This document shows positions 1 to 8,470 of a stretch of 64,000 nt of DNA, piece after piece. The notes below the pieces were generated by a model. That model was given only the letters and a program-made list of their open reading frames with translations, made no database searches and was not told where the DNA came from. The first letter of the stretch is position 1, and each line of letters starts with the position of its first letter. This DNA is from Hyphomicrobiales bacterium (lineage in GTDB: Bacteria; Pseudomonadota; Alphaproteobacteria; Rhizobiales; Rhizobiaceae), in NCBI GenBank assembly GCA_900473205.1, contig UCLB01000012.1:124001-188000 (forward strand). Reading direction: 5' to 3'. The translations under genes were made by a program, and so were the position numbers.

Positions 1-279
1 AATGTCATCGGTAAAACCAACCACGGCGAAGATGTCGGGTACTGCATCGAAGGGAAGAATGAAATATCCGAGTGCCGCCAGAAGAATACCCTTGGCGCGG
101 AACGGCGTGTCGCGGTCCATGGCGCAGTAGTAAGCGGCAGCCGCATCGCGCGCGAAAGGCACCTTGCTGATTACCCGCTTCATCTTCGGCCAGAATTTGG
201 CACGCACCTGCTGTTCGCGCTCTTCCTGATGGTCGGGCTCTCCCGGCAGCAGGATTTCACCAATCTTCACGTCATCCAT
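1..279 (-). CDS. DUF1232 (YkvA-like) membrane protein, 3' end cut off by window
   Basis: The first 93 codons of a minus-strand gene run off the left edge, so the C-terminus is missing. The visible part has a charged N-terminus with a Glu/Gln-rich stretch, then a hydrophobic segment followed by the motif LPFDAVPDIFAVVGFTDD. That match to the (L/I)P.D..PD..P..G..DD core is the hallmark of the DUF1232/YkvA family. Members are small proteins with one or two membrane segments and no settled function. The start is the ATG whose first base is at 279; a second ATG-like triplet four bases further on is out of frame. The assignment to the family is firm; the role is unknown. Confidence 0.8.
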   Translation of the reverse strand, partial: MDDVKIGEILLPGEPDHQEEREQQVRAKFWPKMKRVISKVPFARDAAAAYYCAMDRDTPFRAKGILLAALGYFILPFDAVPDIFAVVGFTDDI

Positions 280-331
280 GGTTGTGTGTCCTTTGGTCAT
301 GGACATTTATATAGGGCAGGACGCAGCCCGT

Positions 332-637
332 TCAATCATGTCTGCCCGCCGCTGCCTTCTGCATGGCAGTCGCCAGAAGAAAGTCCCGTTCGGTGACGCC
401 TTGAGAATCATGCGTCGTCAGGCACACCTTGACCCGGGAATAGACATTCGACCATTCGGGATGGTGGTTCAGCTTTTCCGCCACCAGCGCGCATTGCGCC
501 ATAAAGCCGAAGGCTTCGGCGAAGTTTGCGAATTTGAATGCCTTGACGATGGCAAGCCCATCTTCGCGCAAAGACCATCCTTCCAGCTTGGCAAGCTCAG
601 CATCGATGGCGTCTCTGTCGAGTTTGGGGTAATTCAT
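332..637 (-). CDS. phhB: pterin-4a-carbinolamine dehydratase
   Basis: The 101-residue product has the DCoH/PhhB signature [15 protein letters not shown], which carries the active-site histidines, and a C-terminal [13 protein letters not shown] segment. The length is normal for the family. The enzyme dehydrates 4a-hydroxytetrahydrobiopterin so that the pterin cofactor of phenylalanine hydroxylase can be recycled; in bacteria it may also act on molybdopterin or other pterins. I chose the ATG at 637 because AGAGGTG lies 7 bases upstream. An in-frame GTG at 646 lies within that ribosome-binding site and is a less likely start. The gene is divergent from the phosphatase gene next to it. No phenylalanine hydroxylase gene is visible in the window. 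Confidence 0.92.
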   Translation of the reverse strand: MNYPKLDRDAIDAELAKLEGWSLREDGLAIVKAFKFANFAEAFGFMAQCALVAEKLNHHPEWSNVYSRVKVCLTTHDSQGVTERDFLLATAMQKAAAGRHD

Positions 638-666
638 GGGCGTCACCTCTTTCTGGCTATGGTTTT

Positions 667-1173
667 ATGAAACGCACAGCAGTCCTATTTGTTTGCATGG
701 GAAATATCTGCCGCTCACCTCTGGCAGAGGGCATCTTCGCACATCTGGTCGAAAAACAGCAGGGCGATCATCATTTCGTGATCGATTCCTCTGGCACCGG
801 TGGCTGGCATGCAGGCAATGCGCCCGATCCACGCGCCGTTGCCATTGCAAAGCTGCACGGCATCGATATTTCAGGCCAGAAGGCCCGTCAGGTCAGACCC
901 GCCGATTTCGAAGTCTTCGATATCATTCTGGCCATGGATGAAGACAATCTGGAAAAACTCAAGGCATCCTGCCCGAAGCAGCATGCGCATAAGCTTCACC
1001 TTTTCGGCCAATATGCGTCAGGCCGCCGCGAAAGCGTGCCTGACCCTTATTATGGTGGCGAAGACGGCTTTCAGACCGTCTACAACATGCTCTTTGCCGG
1101 TTGCAAATCCGCGCTGGAAAAGCTGGAGACAGGCCAAGCCTCACTCAGCGGGAATGCCTCTTCAACGATATAG
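667..1173 (+). CDS. low-molecular-weight protein-tyrosine phosphatase
   Basis: The product is a cytoplasmic LMW-PTP of 168 residues. The N-terminal phosphate-binding loop FVCMGNICRSP has the C-x5-R-S catalytic motif, and the DPYYGG segment near residue 125 carries the general-acid aspartate. Both essential parts are present, so it should be active on phosphotyrosine or acid phosphate esters. Such enzymes usually act with tyrosine kinases of polysaccharide export, but no kinase or polysaccharide gene is next to it here. The last 31 codons overlap the 3' end of thpR on the opposite strand. The C-terminal tail past GCKSALEKLE is Ser/Ala-rich and probably not conserved. Confidence 0.9.
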   Translation: MKRTAVLFVCMGNICRSPLAEGIFAHLVEKQQGDHHFVIDSSGTGGWHAGNAPDPRAVAIAKLHGIDISGQKARQVRPADFEVFDIILAMDEDNLEKLKASCPKQHAHKLHLFGQYASGRRESVPDPYYGGEDGFQTVYNMLFAGCKSALEKLETGQASLSGNASSTI

Positions 1174-1673
1174 GGGCCGCCGCCGACCGATTCCTTCGAG
1201 GACATCAGCACAAAGCGTCCGACCGTGAAGGGAGAGGTGCGAAAATCGCCGCGCCCGGAGAGGTAATGGACCACATCGTCCAGCCGCGAGTTGCGGAGCC
1301 GGGCCAGTGTCACATGGGGCGTGAACTTGCGCGGATCTGGCGGCAGGCCGAGGCGCTGGCAAATGCGCTCGATCTCGCCTTGCAGGGCGGTCATCTCTGC
1401 GGAGGGAGACACTCCGGCCCAGATGGAGTGCGGCTTCTTGGAGCCGAACGAGCCGATGCCGGTGAGATTGACCTGAAATTCCGGTCTGTCGATCCGGTCA
1501 AGCCTGTTGACCACCTCGTCGGCGGTACGGTTATCGATATCGCCGATAAAGCGCAGGGTGATGTGATAATTCTCCACATCGATCCACCGGGCACCCGGCA
1601 GACCACCGCGCAACAATGATAGGCTCATCGCCGCATTGCGCGGAATTTCGAGGGCGGTAAACAGTCTCGGCAT
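1080..1673 (-). CDS. thpR: RNA 2',3'-cyclic phosphodiesterase (LigT/ThpR family)
   Basis: This 197-residue protein has the two H-x-T-L motifs of the 2H phosphoesterase family: HITLRFIGD near residue 38 and HVTLARL near residue 120. They supply the paired catalytic histidines that open 2',3'-cyclic phosphates on RNA ends. The start at 1673 (MPRLFTALEIP) fits the conserved N-terminus and has GGGGAG upstream. A longer frame reaching 1718 adds 15 residues unlike the family. The C-terminus extends about 20 residues past the conserved EEAFPL and runs 94 bases into the convergent phosphatase gene. The biological substrate in bacteria is not settled. Confidence 0.88.
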   Translation of the reverse strand: MPRLFTALEIPRNAAMSLSLLRGGLPGARWIDVENYHITLRFIGDIDNRTADEVVNRLDRIDRPEFQVNLTGIGSFGSKKPHSIWAGVSPSAEMTALQGEIERICQRLGLPPDPRKFTPHVTLARLRNSRLDDVVHYLSGRGDFRTSPFTVGRFVLMSSKESVGGGPYIVEEAFPLSEAWPVSSFSSADLQPAKSML

Positions 1674-1741
1674 GGCGAGCTCCCCGAATCTTTTGGCAGA
1701 ACAATTGTAGCGAATCATGCAACGCTGCTTGGCGCAAGCGC

Positions 1742-2392
1742 TTATTTTTTTTGCGCACCGATAGTCTTAATGAAGGCTTCTACCGTTGGCATGGATTTTT
1801 CGACCATCACGGCTATACCTTTGGTATTGGGATGCATTCTGTCCTCCAGTTGCAGGGATTCATCCAGGACGACGCCGTCCAGAAAGAACGGGTAAAGCGG
1901 AAGCCCATGTTTTTCTGCAAGGCGCTGGTAGATCGGGTTGAAGCGCTTGGCATAATCGTCACCCATATTCGGTGGCGCCATGATGCCGATCAGCAGGACC
2001 GGAATGTTGCGCTTCTGAAAACCTGAAATCATCGCCTCGAGGTTCTTTTCCGTCTCCTCCGGTGAAATGCCGCGCAAGGCGTCATTGGCTCCCAACTCCA
2101 AAATCACGCCATCCGTTCCATCCGGCACTGACCATTCGGCCCGTGCCAGTCCGCCGGAACTCGTGTCGCCGGAAACACCGGCATTGGCGATGGTCACGTC
2201 AATGCCCTTGGCCTTCAATGCGGCCTCCAGCTGGGCGGTGTAACTGTCGGTCGGCGGCAGCTGGTATCCGGCCATCAGACTGTCGCCGAAGCCCACCAGT
2301 TGCACCGGTTTATCCTGAGCCTGCGCAAAGCTGGCGGTCAGCACCGCAGTGCAGATGACGATGAATTGAGCGGCGACGGCTTTAAAACGCAT
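1742..2392 (-). CDS. tesA: SGNH-family arylesterase / acyl-CoA thioesterase I
   Basis: The 216-residue product begins with a signal peptide (about residues 1-25, cleavage near AQA-QD), so it should be periplasmic. The SGNH blocks follow in order: GDSLMAGY (nucleophile Ser), NAGVSGDTS (Gly), LGANDALRG (Asn) and a C-terminal D-x-x-H (DRMHPN). Family members hydrolyse aryl esters, lysophospholipids and acyl-CoA. The gene is divergent from an ABC transporter pair, the same arrangement as tesA-ybbA-ybbP in Escherichia coli, which supports the name. AGGAAGG lies just upstream of the ATG at 2392. The 83-base divergent spacer probably holds both promoters. Confidence 0.92.
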   Translation of the reverse strand: MRFKAVAAQFIVICTAVLTASFAQAQDKPVQLVGFGDSLMAGYQLPPTDSYTAQLEAALKAKGIDVTIANAGVSGDTSSGGLARAEWSVPDGTDGVILELGANDALRGISPEETEKNLEAMISGFQKRNIPVLLIGIMAPPNMGDDYAKRFNPIYQRLAEKHGLPLYPFFLDGVVLDESLQLEDRMHPNTKGIAVMVEKSMPTVEAFIKTIGAQKK

Positions 2393-2475
2393 GACGGCCT
2401 TCCTAATTTGTCTGGCAATGTCAGGATATTTTTGAATTCCCGATTGCCCTTCTCCTTCATATAGGAACGCGAATT

Positions 2476-3186
2476 GTGACGAAAAGCATCATCGAGCTGA
2501 ATAAGGCGGATCTGACCCTGGGCAACGCCGCCGCTTCCGTCCACGTTCTCAAAAGCATCGACCTCAGTATTGCAGAAGGTGAGGCAGTTGGCATCGTCGG
2601 GCCTTCCGGCTCGGGAAAATCCACGCTTTTGATGGTTCTGGCCGGGCTTGAGCGGCTCGATAGCGGTGAGATCACAATTGCGGGAACGGAGCTTCACAAT
2701 CTCGGAGAAGATGCTCTTGCGGAGTTTCGCGGGCGCAATGTCGGGATCGTATTCCAGTCGTTCCACCTGATTGCCAATATGACCGCTTTAGAGAACGTTG
2801 CCGTTCCTTTGGAACTGGCCAATGTCGCCAACCCGTTCGAAATCGCCAAAAAGGAGCTCGTGGCCGTCGGGCTTGGCGAAAGGCTCAATCACTACCCGGG
2901 CCAGCTTTCCGGCGGTGAGCAGCAGCGCGTTGCCATTGCCCGTGCTCTTGCGCCTTCACCCGCCGTGCTGATCGCGGATGAGCCGACCGGCAATCTGGAT
3001 ACGGATACCGGCAAGCAGATTGCCGATCTTTTGTTTTCCAAACAGGCCGAACGTGGCATGACAATGATCCTCGTCACCCACGATGTTTCGCTTGCCGCCC
3101 GATGCTCGCGCCAGATCAAGGTGCGCTCGGGTCAGATCGAAGGCGATAGCGCGATATCGACGCCTGCACAGGCGGTTTTGGCATGA
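2476..3186 (+). CDS. ybbA: ABC transporter ATP-binding protein (YbbA/LolD-like)
   Basis: The 236-residue ATPase has all ABC motifs: Walker A GPSGSGKST near residue 43, Q-loop FQSFHL, signature LSGGEQQRVAIARAL, Walker B VLIADEPTGNLD and the switch histidine in LVTHD. The sequence is of the LolD/MacB class, which powers FtsX-type permeases. It is translationally coupled by an ATGA overlap to the permease gene downstream. The start is a GTG at 2476, with AGGAA about 10 bases upstream. By analogy with E. coli YbbA-YbbP the pair sits in the inner membrane; the substrate is not known and export of lipid or hydrophobic compounds is inference. Confidence 0.9.
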   Translation: MTKSIIELNKADLTLGNAAASVHVLKSIDLSIAEGEAVGIVGPSGSGKSTLLMVLAGLERLDSGEITIAGTELHNLGEDALAEFRGRNVGIVFQSFHLIANMTALENVAVPLELANVANPFEIAKKELVAVGLGERLNHYPGQLSGGEQQRVAIARALAPSPAVLIADEPTGNLDTDTGKQIADLLFSKQAERGMTMILVTHDVSLAARCSRQIKVRSGQIEGDSAISTPAQAVLA

Positions 3187-5741
3187 GTCGCTTCGTGCCG
3201 TCGCTGTTCAACATCCGCAACGCGCTGCGCCTTGCCCGGCGTGAAATTCGCGGCGGTTTTCGCGGCTTTTACATCTTTCTGGCCTGCATCGCTCTGGGAA
3301 CCGGGGCCATTGCCGCCGTCAATTCCGTTTCCCGCGCCGTCACCAGCTCCATCGCCACCGAAGGCCAATCCATTCTGGCGGGCGATGTGCGCTTTGAACT
3401 GCGCAACCGCGAAGTAACCACGGATGAGCGCGCCTATCTGGATGGTCTTGGCCAAGTTGCCGTCTCCACCGGTCTGCGTTCCATGGCACGGTTGGCGGAT
3501 GGGTCGCAACAGACGCTCGCAGAGGTCAAGGCCGTCGATGGCGCTTATCCGCTTTATGGCACCTTCGAAGCAGAACCTGCTGCGCCTCTCTCGCAATTGC
3601 TGGCAAAGCAGGGTGATGCTTATGGCGCTGTCGCCGCCCCGCTGCTGCTCGAACGGCTTGGTATCAAGGTCGGTGACGAATTGCTGCTCGGCAATGTTCG
3701 ACTCAAACTGTCAGGCACCGTCGTCAACGAGCCGGATGCTCTGTCTGATGGCTTTGGCTTTGCGCCGCGGCTGCTTATCAGCCGTGATGCGCTCTTCGCA
3801 TCGGGCCTTGTGCAGACCGGCAGCCTTGTCGAACATGGCTACAAAATCCGTCTGAACGACCCGTCCAAACGCGCCACGATCACCGAAGATACCAACCGGG
3901 AGTTCCCCAATGCGGGCTGGTCTATCCGTACCAGCGATCGCGCCGCGCCTTCGCTTACCGAAAACGTCAACCGTTTCTCGCAGTTTCTGACGCTTGTGGG
4001 GCTGACGGCTCTCATCGTTGGTGGCGTTGGCGTTGCCAATGCCGTGCGTGCTTTTCTCGATTCCAAACGCACGACCATCGCCTCGCTGAAATGCCTCGGC
4101 GCACCGGCGAGCGTCGTCACCATGACCTATCTGTTCCAGATCGCCTTCATTGCCTGTATCGGCATCGTCATCGGGCTGATGCTCGGTGCGGTCACGCCGC
4201 TGATTGCCATGCGGTTTCTGGAAGGTGTGCTTCCCGTTCCCAATGAGCTGGCGATCTATCCCGGTCCGCTTTTTCTGGCAGGCATCTTCGGTCTGCTGAC
4301 GACGCTTGCCTTCGCCGTTATGCCGTTGGGGCAGGCGAGAGAAGTGCCAGCAACGGCGCTGTTTCGGGAGCAGGGTTTCGAGGAAAACCGCCTGCCGTCC
4401 TGGCCCTATCTTCTTGCCACCGCTGTTCTTCTGGCTGCACTCGCTGGTCTTGCCATTTTCTCTGCGGAAGAGCGCTATATCGCCTCGGTGTTTCTGGCGG
4501 CGGTCGCTTTTGCCTTCGTGGTGCTGCGTCTGGTTGCCTGGGGCATCAAGGCCATTGCCAGGAGAAGCCCGCGTGTTCATTCCGCTGCCCTGCGGCTCGC
4601 CATCGGCAACATCCACCGCCCCGGCGCACTGACACCCTCCGTCGTTTTGTCTCTCGGTCTCGGCCTCACGCTCCTTGTCACGCTGACGCTGATCGATGGA
4701 AATCTGCGCCGTGAACTGACGGGCAGTCTGCCGGACAGGGCACCCAATTTCTTCTTCGTAGATATTCAGGGCGCAGATCGCGATGGCTTTCGTGATCTCG
4801 TTCAGAAACAGGCGCCGGAGGGCGTGCTGACCGAAGTACCGATGCTGCGCGGCCGTATTCTGGCGCTCAACGGTCAGGATGTCACCAAGATCGACGTACC
4901 ACCCGCAGGCCGCTGGGTTCTGCGTGGTGATCGGGGCATTACCTATGCGCAGGACATGCCCGAAAATGCCAAGCTGTCGCAGGGCAGCTGGTGGGACAAG
5001 GATTATAGCGGCGAGCCGCTCGTGTCCTTTGCATCGGAAGAGGCGGGTGAGCTTGGACTGAAGATCGGCGATAGCGTCACCGTCAATGTTTTAGGTCGCA
5101 ATATCACCGCCAAGATTGCCAATCTGCGCGATGTGCAGTGGGAATCGCTGTCGCTCAACTTCGTCATGGTCTTTTCGCCCAATACGTTCCGCGGTGCGCC
5201 GCATGCATGGCTCGCGACGTTGTCCGACCCATCCGCCACGGCTGCCAAGGAAGGCGAAATCCTGCGCGCCGTTACCAATGCCTATCCGACCATCACCAGT
5301 GTGCGGGTGAAGGATGCGCTGGATGTGGTCAACCGCCTTGTCGATCAGCTTGCCACCGCCATTCGCGCCGCCGCCGCCGTTGCCCTCATCGCCTCGGTGC
5401 TGGTGCTGGCTGGCGCTCTGGCTGCCGGAAATCGCGCCCGCACGCATGACGCGGTCATTCTCAAGACCTTGGGCGGCACACGCGCAATGCTGATCCGCGC
5501 CTTCTCCTACGAATATATGATGCTGGGTCTGGCGACGGCCATTTTTGCGCTGTTTGCCGGTGGCGTTTCCGCATGGTTCGTCATTGCCCGCATCATGAAA
5601 CTGCCCTCCAGCTTCTTGCCGGATGTCGCCATCGGCACCATCGTTGTGGCTCTCGTTATGACTGTCGGCATCGGCCTCATCGGCACATGGCGGATACTGG
5701 GGCAAAAGGCAGCGCCGGTTCTGCGGCAGGCAGGAGAGTAA
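3183..5741 (+). CDS. ybbP: FtsX-family ABC transporter permease (YbbP-like)
   Basis: This 852-residue membrane protein has a first helix near residues 28-48, a large periplasmic region, three helices (about residues 260-390), two more near 410-450, a second periplasmic region and three C-terminal helices (about 720-840). That duplicated FtsX arrangement is typical of YbbP. The ATG overlaps the stop of the ATPase gene (ATGA), so the two form one unit. Motifs such as GGVGVANAVRAFLDSKRTTIA match the FtsX coupling region. Its transport substrate is unknown. The downstream 268 bases before the Bax-inhibitor-like gene hold no clear gene. Confidence 0.9.
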   Translation: MSRFVPSLFNIRNALRLARREIRGGFRGFYIFLACIALGTGAIAAVNSVSRAVTSSIATEGQSILAGDVRFELRNREVTTDERAYLDGLGQVAVSTGLRSMARLADGSQQTLAEVKAVDGAYPLYGTFEAEPAAPLSQLLAKQGDAYGAVAAPLLLERLGIKVGDELLLGNVRLKLSGTVVNEPDALSDGFGFAPRLLISRDALFASGLVQTGSLVEHGYKIRLNDPSKRATITEDTNREFPNAGWSIRTSDRAAPSLTENVNRFSQFLTLVGLTALIVGGVGVANAVRAFLDSKRTTIASLKCLGAPASVVTMTYLFQIAFIACIGIVIGLMLGAVTPLIAMRFLEGVLPVPNELAIYPGPLFLAGIFGLLTTLAFAVMPLGQAREVPATALFREQGFEENRLPSWPYLLATAVLLAALAGLAIFSAEERYIASVFLAAVAFAFVVLRLVAWGIKAIARRSPRVHSAALRLAIGNIHRPGALTPSVVLSLGLGLTLLVTLTLIDGNLRRELTGSLPDRAPNFFFVDIQGADRDGFRDLVQKQAPEGVLTEVPMLRGRILALNGQDVTKIDVPPAGRWVLRGDRGITYAQDMPENAKLSQGSWWDKDYSGEPLVSFASEEAGELGLKIGDSVTVNVLGRNITAKIANLRDVQWESLSLNFVMVFSPNTFRGAPHAWLATLSDPSATAAKEGEILRAVTNAYPTITSVRVKDALDVVNRLVDQLATAIRAAAAVALIASVLVLAGALAAGNRARTHDAVILKTLGGTRAMLIRAFSYEYMMLGLATAIFALFAGGVSAWFVIARIMKLPSSFLPDVAIGTIVVALVMTVGIGLIGTWRILGQKAAPVLRQAGE

Positions 5742-6009
5742 GATCAACGAGAGCCCGGAACCGAAGAGCATTCTGAAAAGTTGTACGCCACTTAACTTTA
5801 ACGATTAAATCTCTGTAATGATCGCCAAAACGTTATCGATTTTCGCGCATACGGTGTTTTTTCGGTTCTGAAAGCTCTTGTATCTATGAAACGATATCAT
5901 CATATTCTTCGGTAGGCTTGCTGTAGCTCCGCAGCGGCGCCTGGGATATAGTTGTGAAACGACGATATGCCCGACACCGTAGCAATTTCGGAGCTCAAAA
6001 GAGGTAACA

Positions 6010-6747
6010 ATGTCTGACTTCAACAATTACCAGAACCGTATGGCCCAGGGTCATGCACAGTCTGGTGCCATGATCGACCAGGGTCTGCGCACCTATATGC
6101 TGAAGGTTTATAACCTGATGGCACTTGCGCTGGTAATTACCGGCGTAGCGTCCTTCTTCACCTATACAATGGCGGTCTCCAACCCCGCTTTCGCGCAGCT
6201 GCTCTATGGCTCCCCGCTGAAATGGGTGGTGATGTTTGCGCCGCTGGGTCTGGTGCTATTCCTTAGCTTCCGCATTCAGAACATGAGTGTCCCTGCCGCG
6301 CAGGCAACCTTCTGGGGTTACGCCGCGCTGATGGGTATCTCGCTGTCGTCGATCTTCCTGGTCTATACCGGCCAGAGCATCGTACAGACGTTCTTCATCA
6401 CGGCTGCTTCCTTTGGTGCGCTGTCGCTTTACGGCTACACCACCAAGAAAGACCTGTCCGGCATGGGCTCATTCCTGATCATGGGTCTGTTCGGCCTGAT
6501 CATTGCGTCGCTCGTCAACATCTTCCTGCAGTCGTCTGCCATGGGCTTTGCGATCTCCGCCATCGGCGTGCTGATCTTCGCTGGTCTGACGGCCTATGAC
6601 ACGCAGAAGATCAAGGAAATGTATTTCGACGGTGACGATGTTGCGACTGCTGGCCGTAAAGCCATCATGGGCGCATTGACGCTCTACCTCGACTTCATCA
6701 ACCTCTTCATGTTCCTGCTGCAGTTCCTCGGAAACCGCGACAAGTAA
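6010..6747 (+). CDS. Bax inhibitor-1/YccA family membrane protein
   Basis: The 245-residue product has about seven hydrophobic segments between residues 30 and 240 and the family stretches GYTTKKDLSGMGSFL and LTAYDTQKIKEMY. These mark the BI-1 (TMBIM, UPF0005) family, to which E. coli YbhL and YccA belong. Bacterial members are proton- or calcium-leak type inner-membrane proteins, and YccA binds the FtsH protease; which role applies here cannot be told from sequence. AGAGGTAAC precedes the ATG at good spacing. The gene stands alone and is followed directly by a strong terminator hairpin. Confidence 0.92.
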   Translation: MSDFNNYQNRMAQGHAQSGAMIDQGLRTYMLKVYNLMALALVITGVASFFTYTMAVSNPAFAQLLYGSPLKWVVMFAPLGLVLFLSFRIQNMSVPAAQATFWGYAALMGISLSSIFLVYTGQSIVQTFFITAASFGALSLYGYTTKKDLSGMGSFLIMGLFGLIIASLVNIFLQSSAMGFAISAIGVLIFAGLTAYDTQKIKEMYFDGDDVATAGRKAIMGALTLYLDFINLFMFLLQFLGNRDK

Positions 6748-6770
6748 GACCTGATGAGATAGACATCGAA

Positions 6771-6797
6771 AAGGCGGCTCTCGGGCCGCCTTTTTTG
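6771..6797 (+). terminator. rho-independent terminator after BI-1 gene
   Basis: An 8-bp perfect stem (AAGGCGGC / GCCGCCTT) with a 6-base loop is followed by a T-run. It lies 24 bases past the stop of the Bax-inhibitor-like gene. Confidence 0.9.
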
Positions 6798-6825
6798 TTG
6801 TCTGTATCTCTCGCTATGCTGGGGA

Positions 6826-7218
6826 TCACTCGATCAGCTTCAGCACCTTGTCGAAGACTTTAAGCACCTGCGGCAACTCATGCCCGCGCTTCAAAATACG
6901 GCCATTGACATTGACGACGCTGAACGCGCCCTGCTTGGCCGCAAGCTTGGGGTTCTTCTCAATGCGGAACAGAGGCATCTCGCCGGACCGTTTGAAGACG
7001 GAGAACACGGCCTTGTCCTTCAAATGGTCAATGGCATAGTCGCGCCATTCTCCTTCACCCACCATGCGCCCATAGATGCGCAATATCGCATCCAGTTCGC
7101 GGCGATGGAAGGTGATCGGCAAGGGGTCCTTGCTCTGCTTGTATTCACGGAGATCGATGACGGATGAGCTATCTCTGTGAGATGAACCTGCGCGCTGCAA
7201 ATCCGGCTGATCGGTCAT
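6826..7218 (-). CDS. DUF2794 conserved protein
   Basis: This 130-residue soluble protein fits the DUF2794 family, which is found almost only in Alphaproteobacteria. Recognisable stretches are ITFHRRELDAILRIYGRMV, then GEWRDYAIDHLKD, and a C-terminal GHELPQVLKVFDKVLKL. No catalytic motif stands out and the function is unknown. I place the start at the ATG at 7218 (MTDQPDL), with AGGTTG 6 bases before it; an upstream in-frame start at 7248 would add ten unlike residues. It is convergent with the BI-1 gene across the terminator. Confidence 0.85.
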   Translation of the reverse strand: MTDQPDLQRAGSSHRDSSSVIDLREYKQSKDPLPITFHRRELDAILRIYGRMVGEGEWRDYAIDHLKDKAVFSVFKRSGEMPLFRIEKNPKLAAKQGAFSVVNVNGRILKRGHELPQVLKVFDKVLKLIE

Positions 7219-7431
7219 CAGGCAACCTCGCTCAACTGCAAATGACATTTGTACGACAGTCTGCCGCCACGCTGGCGAAATTGCAAGCCTTGGCGCAGCC
7301 CTTCAAAAAATGCTTCGCAGGTAATAATTTAGGCAGATCTTAAAGGTGCAATTGCCCTATTTCGGTCAAACCATGGCCCGAATTGGGTGGAATATTGCTG
7401 AAGTCAATTGATGCCTAGGCACCAAGATGAC

Positions 7432-7481
7432 CCGGTCCGGTGCATTGACCCTTTACCCCCAGCCCCCAATGCCCGGACCGG
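7432..7481. repeat. imperfect inverted repeat between DUF1223 and DUF2794 genes
   Basis: CCGGTCCGGTGCATTG at 7432-7447 is answered by CAATGCCCGGACCGG at 7467-7481, with one unpaired base and a 19-base C-rich spacer. It lies 25 bases beyond the stop of the DUF1223 gene. There is no T-run, so it may be a small mobile palindrome or an mRNA 3'-end hairpin rather than a classic terminator. Confidence 0.6.
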
Positions 7482-7505
7482 ATCTCCTCACCCCTCAGGG
7501 TGAAC

Positions 7506-8258
7506 TCAATTCCCGGATGGTAAAAGAACGCTCGCGCCAATGATGGCAGCCGGATTGCCCTGCGCATCCGTCGTCTGCAACAGAACCGCGCATCCGCCAT
7601 TCTGCGCCTTGCTCATGATGCTGGCCGGCAGCTTCACAGCCATCGACTTTCCATCCCACATACCCACCGTCTGAACGTCATAGACGCTGTGCCAGTAGGA
7701 AATCTTTTTTCCCTGATTTTCGCCCTTCTGGACATCCACGATCTGTTCGCGGGTGAAATAGGCAACGACGACATCCGCCTTGCCATGGCCTTCGCCAATA
7801 TCGATGGCGATCTCATCGTTGATGCGCTGTGCCTTTACCGGCACGCTCAAACCTTCGCCCGCGTTCTTGAAGGCATCCAGGCGGCTGTAGATGGCGTTCA
7901 TATCGGCGCCCTTGACGTGGTCGCGACCATTCACCACCGCCTGCGGCGTGTAGACATTGTTGCGGCCCAGAGCCCGCGCATAGCCATATTGCCGCTCGGT
8001 ATTTTCCTTAGACGCCAGCGAATCCGCCCAGCCGAGATAGTTCCAGTAATCGACATGGTAAGACAGGCCGATTACGTCGCCCTTCTGGATGAGTTTGCGC
8101 ATTGCCTCATCTGCGGGCGGGCACGACGCGCAGCCCTGTGAGGTGAAAAGCTCCACAACGCCCTTTACCGTCTCCTGCGCCTGTGCGGAGACCGCCGCAA
8201 CGGTGCTGAGCACACACAGTGAAAGACCAAATGTCAAAGGTCCATATTTAAAAGACAT
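7506..8258 (-). CDS. DUF1223 thioredoxin-like secreted protein
   Basis: The 250-residue product has a signal peptide (about residues 1-28, ending AQAQE) followed by VELFTSQGCASCPPADE. The C-x-x-C within that stretch and the following HVDYWNYLGW block define DUF1223, a family related to thioredoxins and found in proteobacteria. An oxidoreductase role in the periplasm is likely but unproven. The start at 8258 (MSFKYG) gives a proper signal peptide; the open frame reaches back to 8399 but those 47 residues are Arg-rich and not credible. Several family members sit next to aconitase genes, as here, without a known link. Confidence 0.85.
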   Translation of the reverse strand: MSFKYGPLTFGLSLCVLSTVAAVSAQAQETVKGVVELFTSQGCASCPPADEAMRKLIQKGDVIGLSYHVDYWNYLGWADSLASKENTERQYGYARALGRNNVYTPQAVVNGRDHVKGADMNAIYSRLDAFKNAGEGLSVPVKAQRINDEIAIDIGEGHGKADVVVAYFTREQIVDVQKGENQGKKISYWHSVYDVQTVGMWDGKSMAVKLPASIMSKAQNGGCAVLLQTTDAQGNPAAIIGASVLLPSGN

Positions 8259-8420
8259 TGCGAAACCCTTGTCTGGACGCCTATCCAGACCATTGATGCT
8301 ATCAATACATGTCGGGACGCGACGGCGAAAATAGCGCCGAAATCCCTTCAATAGAAAGTCACGATGGGGTGAGTGCCGATCACGAAGCGTGCCCGCCATT
8401 TCACTCCCGTCATCTTACGC

Positions 8421-8450
8421 AAAAACGCCGGGATTGCTCCCGGCGTTTTT
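8421..8450 (-). terminator. rho-independent terminator of acnA
   Basis: A perfect 13-bp stem (AAAAACGCCGGGA / TCCCGGCGTTTTT) has a 4-base loop. On the minus strand it lies just past the acnA stop and ends in a T-run; the sequence is symmetric and could work in both directions. Confidence 0.92.
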
Positions 8451-8470
8451 CTGTCTCGATGATCGATGGC

